Below the pieces are notes generated by a model. The model searched no databases, was not told where the DNA came from, and was given only the letters and a program-made list of their open reading frames with translations. The position numbers and the translations under genes are program-made. A DNA stretch of 64,000 nt from Acidobacteriota bacterium (GTDB lineage Bacteria; Acidobacteriota; UBA6911), in assembly GCA_031271905.1 (NCBI GenBank), contig JAISUT010000030.1, positions 1-64,000 on the forward strand. Direction: 5' to 3'. Below, piece after piece: positions 19,091 to 27,590 of this stretch; position 1 is the stretch's first letter, and every line of letters starts with the position of its first letter.

Positions 19091-19588
19091 ATGGGCGTGT
19101 GGCGTTTCTTGCGGGTCATCGTAGTTCCTTTCGCAGTCCTCGCGACCTTGCCCGCCGCGGCATGGGCGCAGGCCGCAGAACCGGACGCCGCGCTCATCCG
19201 CGACATCGAGAACAACCTGATCGCCCCTTGTTGCTGGACTTCGCCCATCTCCGAACACCAGTCGGAGGTGGCGGACGAGATGCGCGCCGAGGTGCGCGCA
19301 ATGGTCGCCCAAGGGAAAAGCCGCGACTACATCCTATCCCGCTACGTCGATGAATACGGCGAACGCGTCTTGGCGACGCCGCGGGCGAAGGGGGTCAACA
19401 CGCTCGCCTACGCCGCCCCGTGGGCGGCGCTGTTGCTGGGCGCCCTGGGGCTGCTGCTCCTGCGCCGGAGGCGTCGCGCCCCCGCGACGACCGCCGCCCC
19501 CGCCGCCAATGCCGCCCAACCGGAGGAAAGCCTCGTCCGGCGCTATGCCTCCGTCATCGAAAAAGAACTCGGGGAGATGGATGAATAA
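19091..19588 (+). CDS. CcmH-like cytochrome c biogenesis protein
   Basis: A 165-residue exported protein: signal peptide MGVWRFLRVIVVPFAVLATLPAAAWA, then a helical domain with a CC pair (NNLIAPCCWTSPISEHQSEVADEMR) and KSRDYILSRYVDEYGERVL, one C-terminal membrane helix (AAPWAALLLGALGLLLL) and a basic tail. The fold signature is CcmH, which reduces apocytochrome c heme-binding cysteines, but the usual LRCxxCQ motif is CCW here, a variant seen in some lineages. GGAGGT ribosome binding site at 19081. Its end overlaps the next gene by 8 bases. No other ccm gene is present in the window. Confidence 0.82.
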   Translation: MGVWRFLRVIVVPFAVLATLPAAAWAQAAEPDAALIRDIENNLIAPCCWTSPISEHQSEVADEMRAEVRAMVAQGKSRDYILSRYVDEYGERVLATPRAKGVNTLAYAAPWAALLLGALGLLLLRRRRRAPATTAAPAANAAQPEESLVRRYASVIEKELGEMDE

Positions 19589-22466
19589 CGTCCCCAGCCC
19601 GCCCATCTCCGACCGCAACCCGCACGACGCGGTCGCCAAGGAGATGCACCCGACCTTCACCCGGCATTTCACCGCCGTCGTCCGGCGCTCGCCCGGACGC
19701 ACCGCCTTCCGGGTGAAGACTCCGGATGGGTATGCGTCCGTCTCCTACGGCGAAGCCCACCGCCGGATGCTCGGCGTAGCGCTGGGGTTGCGGGCGCTGG
19801 GCGTCAAGCGCGGCGAGCGCATCGCCATCCTTTCGGAGAACCGCCCGGAATGGGCGGTCGCCTACCTCGGCTCCTATTTCGCCGGAACGGTCGCCGTGCC
19901 GCTCGACACGCAGATCTCCCCCGAGGAGTGGCGGCGGCTCCTGGACGACTCCGAGGCGAAGGCGGTCTTCGTGAGCGGGCTGCTCGCCCCGAGGTTGCTT
20001 GGCGCGCTCGGCGCGGCGTCCGCCTCCATGTCGATCCCCAGGGAGCGGGTCATCGTCTTCGACACCCCGGGCGGAACGGGCGAAGGCGCCGCCGCCGGAT
20101 GCGGCGGGTTCGACGCGCTGGTCGAGGCGGCGCACCGCATCGCCCCCCCCCCGGAGTTGGAGGAGGGCGCGCCCGAGGACGTCCTCACCATCATCTACAC
20201 CTCCGGGACCACCGGACGCCCCAAGGGCGTGCCGCTGACGCACGCCAACGTCATGGGCGAGTTGCGCGGGCTGTTCCACCGCCTCTACATCACCGAGGAC
20301 GACTCCCTGCTCTGCCTCCTGCCGCTGCAACACGTCCTAGCTTCGATCATCAACGTGCTGGTGCCGCTCTACAAGGGCGGGTTCGTCGTCTTCGCCGACA
20401 CCCTGAAGCGCGCCGAGATCATGCAGGCGATGGCCGAGGCGGGCATCACCATCCTCGCCACCGTGCCGCAGTTCTTCTACCTGTTCCACAACCGCATCCA
20501 AGAGGAGCTGGCGAAAAAGTCCCCGCTGGCGCGCCGCGCGTTCCGCGGCATGTTGGCGCTGAACCGCTTCAGCCTGCGCCATCTGAAATTGAACCTCGGC
20601 AAGCGGCTCTTCGCCAAGGTGCACCGCAACTTCGGCGACCGCCTGAACCTCTTCGTGAGCGGCGGCTCGGGCATAGACGCCGCGGTGGCGCGCGACTTCC
20701 GCGACATGGGCTTCACCATCCTGCAGGGCTACGGACTGACGGAGACCACGGGCGCGTGCGCCGTCAACAGCGTCGAGGGGAACACCATCGGCTCGGTGGG
20801 TCCGGCCGTCCCCGGCAACGAGATCAAGATCCTCGACCCGGGCGACGGCGGCGTCGGGGAGATACTGGTGCGCGGCCCGGTGGTCACACCCGGCTATTAC
20901 AAGAACCCCGACGCCACGCGCGAGGCGATCAACGACGGCTGGTTCCGCACCGGAGACCTGGGGCGCCTGGACGCGAAAGGAAATTTGTTCGTCACCGGGC
21001 GCAAGAAGGAGGTCGTCGTCCTAGCCAACGGCAAGAACATCTACCCCGACGAGCTGGAGGCGCACTACCTGCAATCCCCTTACGTCAAGGAGCTGGCGGT
21101 CGTAGGCATACGGGGCGCGCAGGGCGACGGTCGCGGGGAGAAGCTGCACGCGGTGGTCGTCCCCGACTTCGCCAACCTGAAGGCGAAGAAGATCGCCAAC
21201 GCCCGCGAGATCCTGCGCGACGAGATCGCCACGCTCTCCGGCGAACTGCCGAAATACAAGCGGCTCATGAGCTACCAGATCCACCCCGGGCCGCTGCCGC
21301 GCACCACGACCCAGAAGATCAAGCGGCTGGAGGTCAAACGCCTGGTCGAGGGCGGGGAGTTGCGCGACGCGGGGGGCGCCGTGGACGCCGGCGGCGCACC
21401 TGCCGCAGCCTCCGCAGGCGCGCCCCCCGGCGCGGAAGACCAGGCGTTGGTGGAGTCGCCCGCAGGCGTGGAGGTCATCGACTGCCTGCGGACGACCTAC
21501 CGCCGCGACGCGGCGATCACCCCCGGCATGAATTTGGAGCTGGACCTCGGCTTCGACTCGATGGAGCGGGTCGAGCTCGTCTCCAGCCTCGAAGAACGGC
21601 TCGGCATCCAGTTGCCGGACGATGCCGCCGCCGAGATGATCACGGTGCGGGACTTGATCTCAAGACTGGCGACGCCCCGAAGCGGCGGGCGGACGGATGC
21701 GGGATGCGCCCCGGCGCGCCCCGGCGCCCCGGCGCGGCAGGGTTGGAAGGATCTGCTGTCCGCCCCCCCGCAAAGCGAGGGCGCGTTCCGTCCGGCGGGG
21801 ACGGTCGTGTCGGCGTTGAAGTTCATGCTGCTCAAAGCGCTCTATTACGGCGTCTGCAAGCCGTTTTTGCGCCTGCAGACGCGCGGACTTGAAAACATCC
21901 CGGCGACCGGCCCGTGCCTGGTCTGCCCCAACCACCAGAGCTACATCGACCCGTTCGTGCTGATCGCGGCGTTGCCGTTCGGCGTATTCCGCCGGATGTT
22001 CTACGTCGGCTACAGCGCCTTTTTCGCAAGCCCCGCCATGCGGGTCGCGGCGCGCATCGCAGGCATCATCCCGGTCGATCCCGACGCGCACCTGCTCGGC
22101 GCGATGCAGGTCAGCGCGGCGGGCTTGCGCGGCGGCGGCATCCTGTGCATCTTCCCGGAGGGGGGGCGCTCCTTCGACGGCGAGTTGACGGAGTTCAAGA
22201 AGGGGGCTGCGATCCTTGCACGAGAGATGGGCGTACCGGTGATCCCGGCGGCCATCAGCGGCGCGCACGAGGTGTGGGCGCGGGGCAGCCGCCGCATCCG
22301 CCCGCACAAGGTCAAGGTGGCGTTCGGCGAAGGCTTCCGCCTGGACGGCGGCGGCGCGGACGACGCGGGCGACGGCGCTTCCGACGACGTCTACCAGCGG
22401 GACACGGCCCGCTTGCGCCAGGCCGTGGGGAGGTTGTTCGAAGGCTTGCGCGCGGAAACGCCGTGA
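19581..22466 (+). CDS. acyl-AMP ligase / acyl carrier / acyltransferase fusion
   Basis: A 961-residue three-part enzyme. Residues about 1-600 are an AMP-binding ligase (TIIYTSGTTGRPKGVPLTHAN, LQGYGLTETTGACAVNS, GWFRTGDLG, GRKKEVVVLANGKNIYPDE). Residues about 630-695 are an acyl carrier domain with the phosphopantetheine Ser in GFDSMERVEL. Residues about 745-950 are a PlsC-type acyltransferase with NHQSYIDPF (HX4D) and FPEGGRSFDGE. It probably activates a fatty acid, holds it on its own carrier and transfers it to a glycerol- or lysophospholipid, like E. coli Aas with an added carrier. The ATG at 19581 overlaps the CcmH gene. Acceptor unknown. Confidence 0.9.
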   Translation: MNNVPSPPISDRNPHDAVAKEMHPTFTRHFTAVVRRSPGRTAFRVKTPDGYASVSYGEAHRRMLGVALGLRALGVKRGERIAILSENRPEWAVAYLGSYFAGTVAVPLDTQISPEEWRRLLDDSEAKAVFVSGLLAPRLLGALGAASASMSIPRERVIVFDTPGGTGEGAAAGCGGFDALVEAAHRIAPPPELEEGAPEDVLTIIYTSGTTGRPKGVPLTHANVMGELRGLFHRLYITEDDSLLCLLPLQHVLASIINVLVPLYKGGFVVFADTLKRAEIMQAMAEAGITILATVPQFFYLFHNRIQEELAKKSPLARRAFRGMLALNRFSLRHLKLNLGKRLFAKVHRNFGDRLNLFVSGGSGIDAAVARDFRDMGFTILQGYGLTETTGACAVNSVEGNTIGSVGPAVPGNEIKILDPGDGGVGEILVRGPVVTPGYYKNPDATREAINDGWFRTGDLGRLDAKGNLFVTGRKKEVVVLANGKNIYPDELEAHYLQSPYVKELAVVGIRGAQGDGRGEKLHAVVVPDFANLKAKKIANAREILRDEIATLSGELPKYKRLMSYQIHPGPLPRTTTQKIKRLEVKRLVEGGELRDAGGAVDAGGAPAAASAGAPPGAEDQALVESPAGVEVIDCLRTTYRRDAAITPGMNLELDLGFDSMERVELVSSLEERLGIQLPDDAAAEMITVRDLISRLATPRSGGRTDAGCAPARPGAPARQGWKDLLSAPPQSEGAFRPAGTVVSALKFMLLKALYYGVCKPFLRLQTRGLENIPATGPCLVCPNHQSYIDPFVLIAALPFGVFRRMFYVGYSAFFASPAMRVAARIAGIIPVDPDAHLLGAMQVSAAGLRGGGILCIFPEGGRSFDGELTEFKKGAAILAREMGVPVIPAAISGAHEVWARGSRRIRPHKVKVAFGEGFRLDGGGADDAGDGASDDVYQRDTARLRQAVGRLFEGLRAETP

Positions 22467-22531
22467 CGCCTCCGCCCCCCCAGACGGCGGCATATGAGTG
22501 GATGCAAAAGGATAACGAAGGATGGGAGCGT

Positions 22532-23833
22532 ATGATTAAAGTTCGATTGGGATCGGGATTGTCCAGCGTTGTACTCATGACATTGCTCGCGACGCCGGTG
22601 CCTGCGGCGCGGGCGCAACAGCCGGCGGCGCAAGCCGCGCCGCCGGCCGAAAGCCAGCTCCTGCAAGCCACGGACGAGCTGGTCGACGCCACCGCGCGCC
22701 TGCGGGGGCTCCAGCCGAAAGGGCCCATCAAGAAGGGGGTCAAGAGCCGCGAGGAGATCACCAACTACATGACCCGCAAGATCGACGAGGAGTATTCTCC
22801 GGAACGGCTCCGGCAGGAAGGGAGGATGTTGAAGCGGCTGGGGCTCCTGCCGGAGAACATCGACTACCGGCAACTGGTGGTCAACCTTTTGACCGAGCAG
22901 GTGCAGGGGCTCTACGACCCCGAGGAACGGGTGCTTTTCATCGCATCCTGGCTCCCCATGTTCGACCAGGACTCGGTCATGGTGCACGAGATCACCCACG
23001 CCTTGCAGGATCAGCACTTCGACCTGCGCGCCATCTTCCGCGCCAACCGCGCCTCGGACAACGACGACCGCACGCTGGCGCAGCAGGCGCTGTTCGAGGG
23101 GGACGGCACGGTGACGGCGCTGCAATACGTGATCGCCCCGCTCAAACGGCATTTCTCCGACCTGCCCGACCTCGCCGGCGTCCAAGAGCTCCAGATGGAG
23201 ATGATGCAAAGCCAGTCGCCGGTGCTGGCGTCGATGCCGCAGTTTTTGAAGGCGACGCTGGTCTTCCCCTACGGCTACGGCGCCTCGTTCCTGCAGCAGG
23301 TTTGGAAGCACGACCCGTCCTGGGCGGCGGTGGACAAGATCTACGCCGACCTGCCCGCCTCCACGGAGCAGATCATCCACCCGGAGAAATATTACGCGGT
23401 CCGCGACGACCCCAAGCCGGTGGACGCCTCCCTGTCGGCGGCCAAGCTGGGCGACGGCTGGAACATCCCCTACAAGACCGTGCTGGGCGAGTTCATGCTG
23501 CGGCAACTGCTCGGCCTGCACTTCGGCGAAGAGCGTGCCAAGCGGGCGGCGGCGGGCTGGGGCGGCGACCAATTGCTGCTGTTGGAGAACGGCGCGGGCA
23601 AGACCGCCATATGGCTGGAGACGGAATGGGACACGGCGGAGGACGCCGAGAAGTTCTACGCCGCGATGGAGGAGTGGCTCCGGTTGCACCGCCCCAAGGC
23701 GGAGCGCAACGCGACGGGGGCGGACAGCTTCACGCTGGCGCACGACGGGGAGCTGGACGCGCTGCTCAAGTCCGGGACGGGCGTGCGCGTCGTCATCGGC
23801 ATTCCGGAGGCGGACGCCAAGGCGATGCAATGA
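22532..23833 (+). CDS. exported HEXXH metallopeptidase-like protein
   Basis: A 433-residue protein with signal peptide (MIKVRLGSGLSSVVLMTLLATPVPAARA). The zinc motif HEITHALQDQHFDL (HExxH) is followed about 45 residues later by ALFEGDGTVTAL, whose Glu could be the third ligand as in gluzincins. The rest is not assigned; no close named family is recognised. GGGAG ribosome binding site sits just before the ATG at 22532. It lies 65 bases after the fusion acyltransferase gene. Proteolytic activity is inferred from the motif only. Confidence 0.78.
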   Translation: MIKVRLGSGLSSVVLMTLLATPVPAARAQQPAAQAAPPAESQLLQATDELVDATARLRGLQPKGPIKKGVKSREEITNYMTRKIDEEYSPERLRQEGRMLKRLGLLPENIDYRQLVVNLLTEQVQGLYDPEERVLFIASWLPMFDQDSVMVHEITHALQDQHFDLRAIFRANRASDNDDRTLAQQALFEGDGTVTALQYVIAPLKRHFSDLPDLAGVQELQMEMMQSQSPVLASMPQFLKATLVFPYGYGASFLQQVWKHDPSWAAVDKIYADLPASTEQIIHPEKYYAVRDDPKPVDASLSAAKLGDGWNIPYKTVLGEFMLRQLLGLHFGEERAKRAAAGWGGDQLLLLENGAGKTAIWLETEWDTAEDAEKFYAAMEEWLRLHRPKAERNATGADSFTLAHDGELDALLKSGTGVRVVIGIPEADAKAMQ

Positions 23834-23858
23834 CGCATCCCCATGCGACGGGCCCCGG

Positions 23859-25376
23859 TCAGATGCGCACGACGCAGGTGCCGGACAGCTTGTCGTGCAG
23901 GCACAGGTGATCCCGGTTGAAAAGCCCCATCAACAGGCCGAGCCCCAAGACGAACAGCGACGGCAGGAACAGGGCGCAACGCAACCCCACCTGGCGCCAT
24001 GAAATGCGGTTGCCCGCAATGCCGACGACGCGCAAGTCCGTCACCATCATGCCGATGGTCTGGCTGTTCGTCCCCAAAAAGAACAGGGAGTAGAAGCAGT
24101 AGATCATCAGGAAGAGCAGGGTGAAATTCCACAGGCCCATGGAACTCAGCAACGGGTCGCCGGCGACCTTGTCCGACGCGGTCAGGAAGATGCCGGAAAA
24201 GAGGAAGATCAGCACCAGGTCGACCAAGCCCGACAGCGTCCGGGACAGGAAGATCAAGCGACCTTCGGAATCCGCCGTTTCGTCCGCTTCGCCGGCGGCG
24301 GGGGCGTCCAAGGCGTCATCCGACGCCAAGCCCATCGGCGCGGCCAACGCCTGGCTCGAAAAATCCTGGCCGTCGTTCGGCACCGGCAAAGACGTCCAGC
24401 CGAGGGTCTCCGGGGCGGCGGGGGGCTCCGGTGCGGGCGGCGTTTCAAAAAAAGGCAACGTGACGGGGGTGGGCTTGGCGGAACGCTTCCCGACCTCGGC
24501 GGCGGCGGCGCGCATGTTCGCGAGAGACACCTCGACGGACGATATTTCGGCGTCCAGCGCCTCCAGCGGAGGCCTGGCGACAGGCGACGACGCCTCGACC
24601 GGCGGTATCTCGGCCAGTGCGGCCTCCAGCGCGGGCTCCGCGCCGTATGGCGCTGAAGCCGCCGGATGGAGATCGACGGCTGCGTCGATGACGTCTTCCA
24701 CATCCGCATCCGCCATGGCGACGGCGTCGATCACGACCGGCGGCTCTTCGGGGGCGGGGGCGACCGGCGGGGCGGCTTGCGCGATGTCGGGCGCAGGCGC
24801 CGGGGCTGTTTCCGGCGCCTGCGCCTCTGGCGGCAAAGCGGGCCGGGATTCTTCTGCAGGCGCCTCCTCCACAGGTTGGGACGCCGTCGTGCGCGCCCGC
24901 AGCTTTTCGAGCAACGCCGCGCGGATCGAGGCGGAAAAGTTTTCCGGTGCGCCTGTTGCGGGCGTCCCGTCGGCGACCGCCGCCGCTTCCTCCGTCGCCT
25001 GCGCGACCTGTGGCGGCTCCGCCTGCCCCTCGGGTTCGCCTTGCCGCCCATCCTTCTCCTGAATCCGTTTCCGCCGCACCGCATCCAGCTTTTCCTTCAG
25101 ATCCTTGCGCCATTGCGGGAGCTCCTGTTCCTCCGGTGCCTCCGGCGGCGCCGCAGCCTTCATCGCCTTCGCCTGGGCGAAACCGACGACGTTGGCGGCA
25201 GTCCGGTCGGATGCGGGTTCGTCCCCGTCCGGATCGGGAGACCCGACGGCGTCGTATGCGACGTCCAGCGCAGACGGAGGCTCCAACTCCTCCGGATTGA
25301 GCGGGACTTGATAGCCGCACCCCAGGCATATCCCGGAAAAATCGACTTCGCCTTCCCTACACCGAGGACAATTCAT
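23859..25376 (-). CDS. zinc-ribbon / RDD-domain membrane protein
   Basis: A 505-residue protein in three parts: an N-terminal zinc ribbon (MNCPRCREGEVDFSGICLGCGY, two CxxC pairs), a roughly 330-residue low-complexity linker rich in Ala, Pro and Glu, and a C-terminal RDD domain with about three membrane helices (GLVDLVLIFLFSGIFLTA, FTLLFLMIYCFYSLFFLG, LRCALFLPSLFVLGLGLLMG). RDD proteins are of mixed or unknown function, some linked to ion transport. The ATG at 25376 is the first after the ribosome binding site region and places the ribbon at the very start. Confidence 0.85.
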   Translation of the reverse strand: MNCPRCREGEVDFSGICLGCGYQVPLNPEELEPPSALDVAYDAVGSPDPDGDEPASDRTAANVVGFAQAKAMKAAAPPEAPEEQELPQWRKDLKEKLDAVRRKRIQEKDGRQGEPEGQAEPPQVAQATEEAAAVADGTPATGAPENFSASIRAALLEKLRARTTASQPVEEAPAEESRPALPPEAQAPETAPAPAPDIAQAAPPVAPAPEEPPVVIDAVAMADADVEDVIDAAVDLHPAASAPYGAEPALEAALAEIPPVEASSPVARPPLEALDAEISSVEVSLANMRAAAAEVGKRSAKPTPVTLPFFETPPAPEPPAAPETLGWTSLPVPNDGQDFSSQALAAPMGLASDDALDAPAAGEADETADSEGRLIFLSRTLSGLVDLVLIFLFSGIFLTASDKVAGDPLLSSMGLWNFTLLFLMIYCFYSLFFLGTNSQTIGMMVTDLRVVGIAGNRISWRQVGLRCALFLPSLFVLGLGLLMGLFNRDHLCLHDKLSGTCVVRI

Positions 25377-25415
25377 TTTCCAGCGCTCCTGCAATTTCTT
25401 TCATCCTGGTCGCCC

Positions 25416-25421
25416 ATTATA
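25416..25421 (-). promoter_or_regulatory. -10 box of the zinc-ribbon/RDD gene
   Basis: Perfect TATAAT on the minus strand; transcription would start near 25409, 33 bases before the ATG at 25376. No convincing -35 is seen. Confidence 0.4.
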
Positions 25422-25550
25422 GCACGCGCCCCGGCGCGCCATAGCTCCGTTCTGCTATACTGCGGCAGAAAACAAGATGTCCTGCGGGGTGCCTGTGGAC
25501 GCCCCCCGCATCTTGTGGAGACGGGGCGGGGGGGGGGAGGCGAAACGGCG

Positions 25551-25883
25551 ATGACGGTGCGCAAAAGGGCTTCGGTCTTGGCGGTGGCGGCGGCGTTGGC
25601 GGTGGCGGCATACGGTGCGGCGCGGCACTGCGCCCCCGCCCTGGTTCGATACGTCGTGGAGCAATCCCTGCTCCAGAAGGCGCCTGCGGGCGCGGCGGGG
25701 CGTGACGCGGCGACGGTGCGGCGGCGGCTGGACGCATGCTTGGCCGCCGAGCCGGACGGGGAGGCGCGCCTGCGCAGGCTGCTCCAGATATCCGCGCAAT
25801 TGGAAAAGGCGCAACGCCTGACGCCCGGGGAATGGGACGCGCTGCTCGCGGCCGACGGCGCCCCCGCGCATCCCGCACATTGA
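25551..25883 (+). CDS. small protein with N-terminal membrane helix, unknown
   Basis: A 110-residue protein. N-terminal helix RASVLAVAAALAVAAYGAA, then a mostly helical basic/acidic stretch (RDAATVRRRLDACLAAEPDGEARLRRLLQISAQLEKAQRLTPGEWDALLA split by short turns). No family recognised. A GGGGGGAGG ribosome binding site precedes the ATG, at slightly long spacing (about 12), and TATACT at 25456-25461 could be its -10. Divergent from the RDD gene. It may be a membrane-anchored accessory protein; no function is claimed. Confidence 0.5.
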   Translation: MTVRKRASVLAVAAALAVAAYGAARHCAPALVRYVVEQSLLQKAPAGAAGRDAATVRRRLDACLAAEPDGEARLRRLLQISAQLEKAQRLTPGEWDALLAADGAPAHPAH

Positions 25884-25932
25884 TCGAAGGGCGGGGGCGG
25901 GGGCGCGCCCCCGTCCCCGCCGCCTCCCTTCC

Positions 25933-26053
25933 GGGAACCTCTGAAAAAAACGGACGCTGCGTCGCGCCTTGGCCGGAAATGCCCATTCGCCTCGGCAAAC
26001 CCCGCTTTTCGACCTGCGGCGACGCCTTGTCTGCGAGGTTTTTAGAGGTTCCC
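25933..26053 (+). repeat. R1 element, long copy C
   Basis: A 121-bp copy with clean inverted ends: GGGAACCTCTGAAAAA at 25933 and TTTTTAGAGGTTCCC ending at 26053. The right end supplies the last codons and stop of the minus-strand acyltransferase gene (stop at 26042-26044). Confidence 0.9.
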
Positions 26054-26833
26054 TTCTATCCAGCGTCGGACGGGGTCGCGCAACTCCTCGTCCGGCGACC
26101 GCCGGCCTTGCACCTCGGCGAGGTTCGCGGCCATGGCCGCGAACACGTCCTCCATGAGGCGGCGCTTCTCCGACCTTTGGTACGCCCCCACGTCCACGGG
26201 GCTGCCGACCTTGATGCGGATGACCGTGCCGGGGTTCACTTGGAGCGACTTGGGGGCGATGACGCGCCAACTGCCGTCGATGACGACCGGGACGAGCGGG
26301 ACGCCGGCGCGCAACGCCAGCGCGAACGCCCCGCTGTGGAACTCGCCCAGCCCCCCCGTCCGGCTGCGCGTCCCCTCGGGGAAGGCGATGGCGTTCACGC
26401 CGCCCGCGATCGCCTCCGCCGCCGCGATGATGCTACGCGCCGCCTCGCGCGGATTCTCCCGGTCGATGGGGATGTAGCCGGAACGCCGCATGTGCCAGCC
26501 CATGAACGGGACGCTGAACAGCGACTTCTTGGCGATCCAACGGAACTGGATGGGCAGGTGCGCCGCAAGGGAGAGGATGTCGTGCAGGCCGCTGTGGTTG
26601 GCGACGAATATCTGCGGCCGCCCCCGGTCCACGTTCTCCAACCCTTCGATCTCGACCCGGGCGCGGCTGAGCCAGAGGTTGTCCCGCGACCAGCGGCGCA
26701 TGCAATAGTGTTGCAGCCGTCCGGCGCCCGACGCGAGGCTCCCCGCGACGGAGACCGTCGCCCAGAACGCGGTGCTCAACCCGCACGCCGTCCAACACCA
26801 GATCGTAAACAACCTCGCCTTTAATTTTTTCAT
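26042..26833 (-). CDS. plsC: 1-acyl-sn-glycerol-3-phosphate acyltransferase
   Basis: A 263-residue PlsC enzyme that makes phosphatidic acid at the inner membrane. N-terminal membrane anchor (LFTIWCWTACGLSTAFWATVSVAG), block I NHSGLHDILS (HX4D), block III AIAFPEGTRSRTG, and block IV VPLVPVVIDGSW. The start at 26833 (MKKLKARLF) fits the family; an in-frame ATG at 26884 is possible and neither has a clear ribosome binding site. The last codons (GNL, stop) lie inside repeat copy C, so the C-terminus was probably redefined by the insertion. It is the second acyltransferase of this type in the window. Confidence 0.9.
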   Translation of the reverse strand: MKKLKARLFTIWCWTACGLSTAFWATVSVAGSLASGAGRLQHYCMRRWSRDNLWLSRARVEIEGLENVDRGRPQIFVANHSGLHDILSLAAHLPIQFRWIAKKSLFSVPFMGWHMRRSGYIPIDRENPREAARSIIAAAEAIAGGVNAIAFPEGTRSRTGGLGEFHSGAFALALRAGVPLVPVVIDGSWRVIAPKSLQVNPGTVIRIKVGSPVDVGAYQRSEKRRLMEDVFAAMAANLAEVQGRRSPDEELRDPVRRWIEGNL

Positions 26834-27022
26834 GGGGGTGTTATTAGAAGCAACGCATCCATCCAACAGCCACCGCTCGATCACCCGGCAGACTCGACCA
26901 AGGAGCGTAGTTTACACCCGCGCCATCGTTGCGCCAATATCGCCGGGGGGCGACCCGCGTTTATTTTGCATTCCGGGGGCGGTCCGCGAAAATCCCCCGC
27001 CTCACCGCCACGCCGTCTGCGC

Positions 27023-27538
27023 CTATTCCAACGTGAAGCGCCAAGCGCAGTTGCAGGAAGGGTCGGTGACGTCGGGATGGCAACTGACGCATTCCGTCAC
27101 GATGCGCCGGTCGATCTCCGCCGCGAAGCCGCTGTATTCGATCAGCCCCACCCCCTTGCAAGGGTGAAGCGGCATCCCCTTGCGAAGCCGCGCCTGCTGC
27201 ACCCGGCACTCGAGCGTCCGGTAGCAGAGCGCGCCGTCTTCCCATCTGGCCTCGTCGCGGTTGATGTTGGCGTAGAAGCGTAGCGCCAGCGCCCGCTCCA
27301 GCCCGTCGAGCCCCGCCTGTTCCGGCAGCCCCAGAAACGCTTTGATGCGCCGGGCCTCGACGACGGTGAATCGCCGCCAGGCGTTGGCGTCATGCAGCAT
27401 GGCTTCGTCCATGCCGAACCTCTCCTCCACCGACTGGAACCAGACGCCGTCCATCGCCAGCCAGTTTTTGGCGTAGATGGCGAGCAGTTCCTTGAGCTGC
27501 CCGGCGGTCAACCCGTCAATCGCCTTGCCGTGTCCCAT
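27023..27538 (-). CDS. DUF6125 family protein
   Basis: A 171-residue cytoplasmic protein. Pattern QLKELLAIYAKNWLAMDGVWFQSVEERFGMDEAM, then CYRTLECRVQQARLRKGMPLHPCKGVG and a Cys-rich C-terminus (TECVSCHPDVTDPSCNCAWRF), which could bind a metal. This resembles DUF6125; the function is not known. ATG at 27538 chosen because GGGAGG lies at good spacing, while the in-frame GTG at 27541 would be too close. Upstream lies the GH8 lipoprotein gene on the same strand, 52 bases away, so they may be co-transcribed. Confidence 0.8.
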   Translation of the reverse strand: MGHGKAIDGLTAGQLKELLAIYAKNWLAMDGVWFQSVEERFGMDEAMLHDANAWRRFTVVEARRIKAFLGLPEQAGLDGLERALALRFYANINRDEARWEDGALCYRTLECRVQQARLRKGMPLHPCKGVGLIEYSGFAAEIDRRIVTECVSCHPDVTDPSCNCAWRFTLE

Positions 27539-27590
27539 CACCCCTCCCGTCCGCGCATCGTGGACAATCCCTCGCCGGCGGCGCGCGCCT

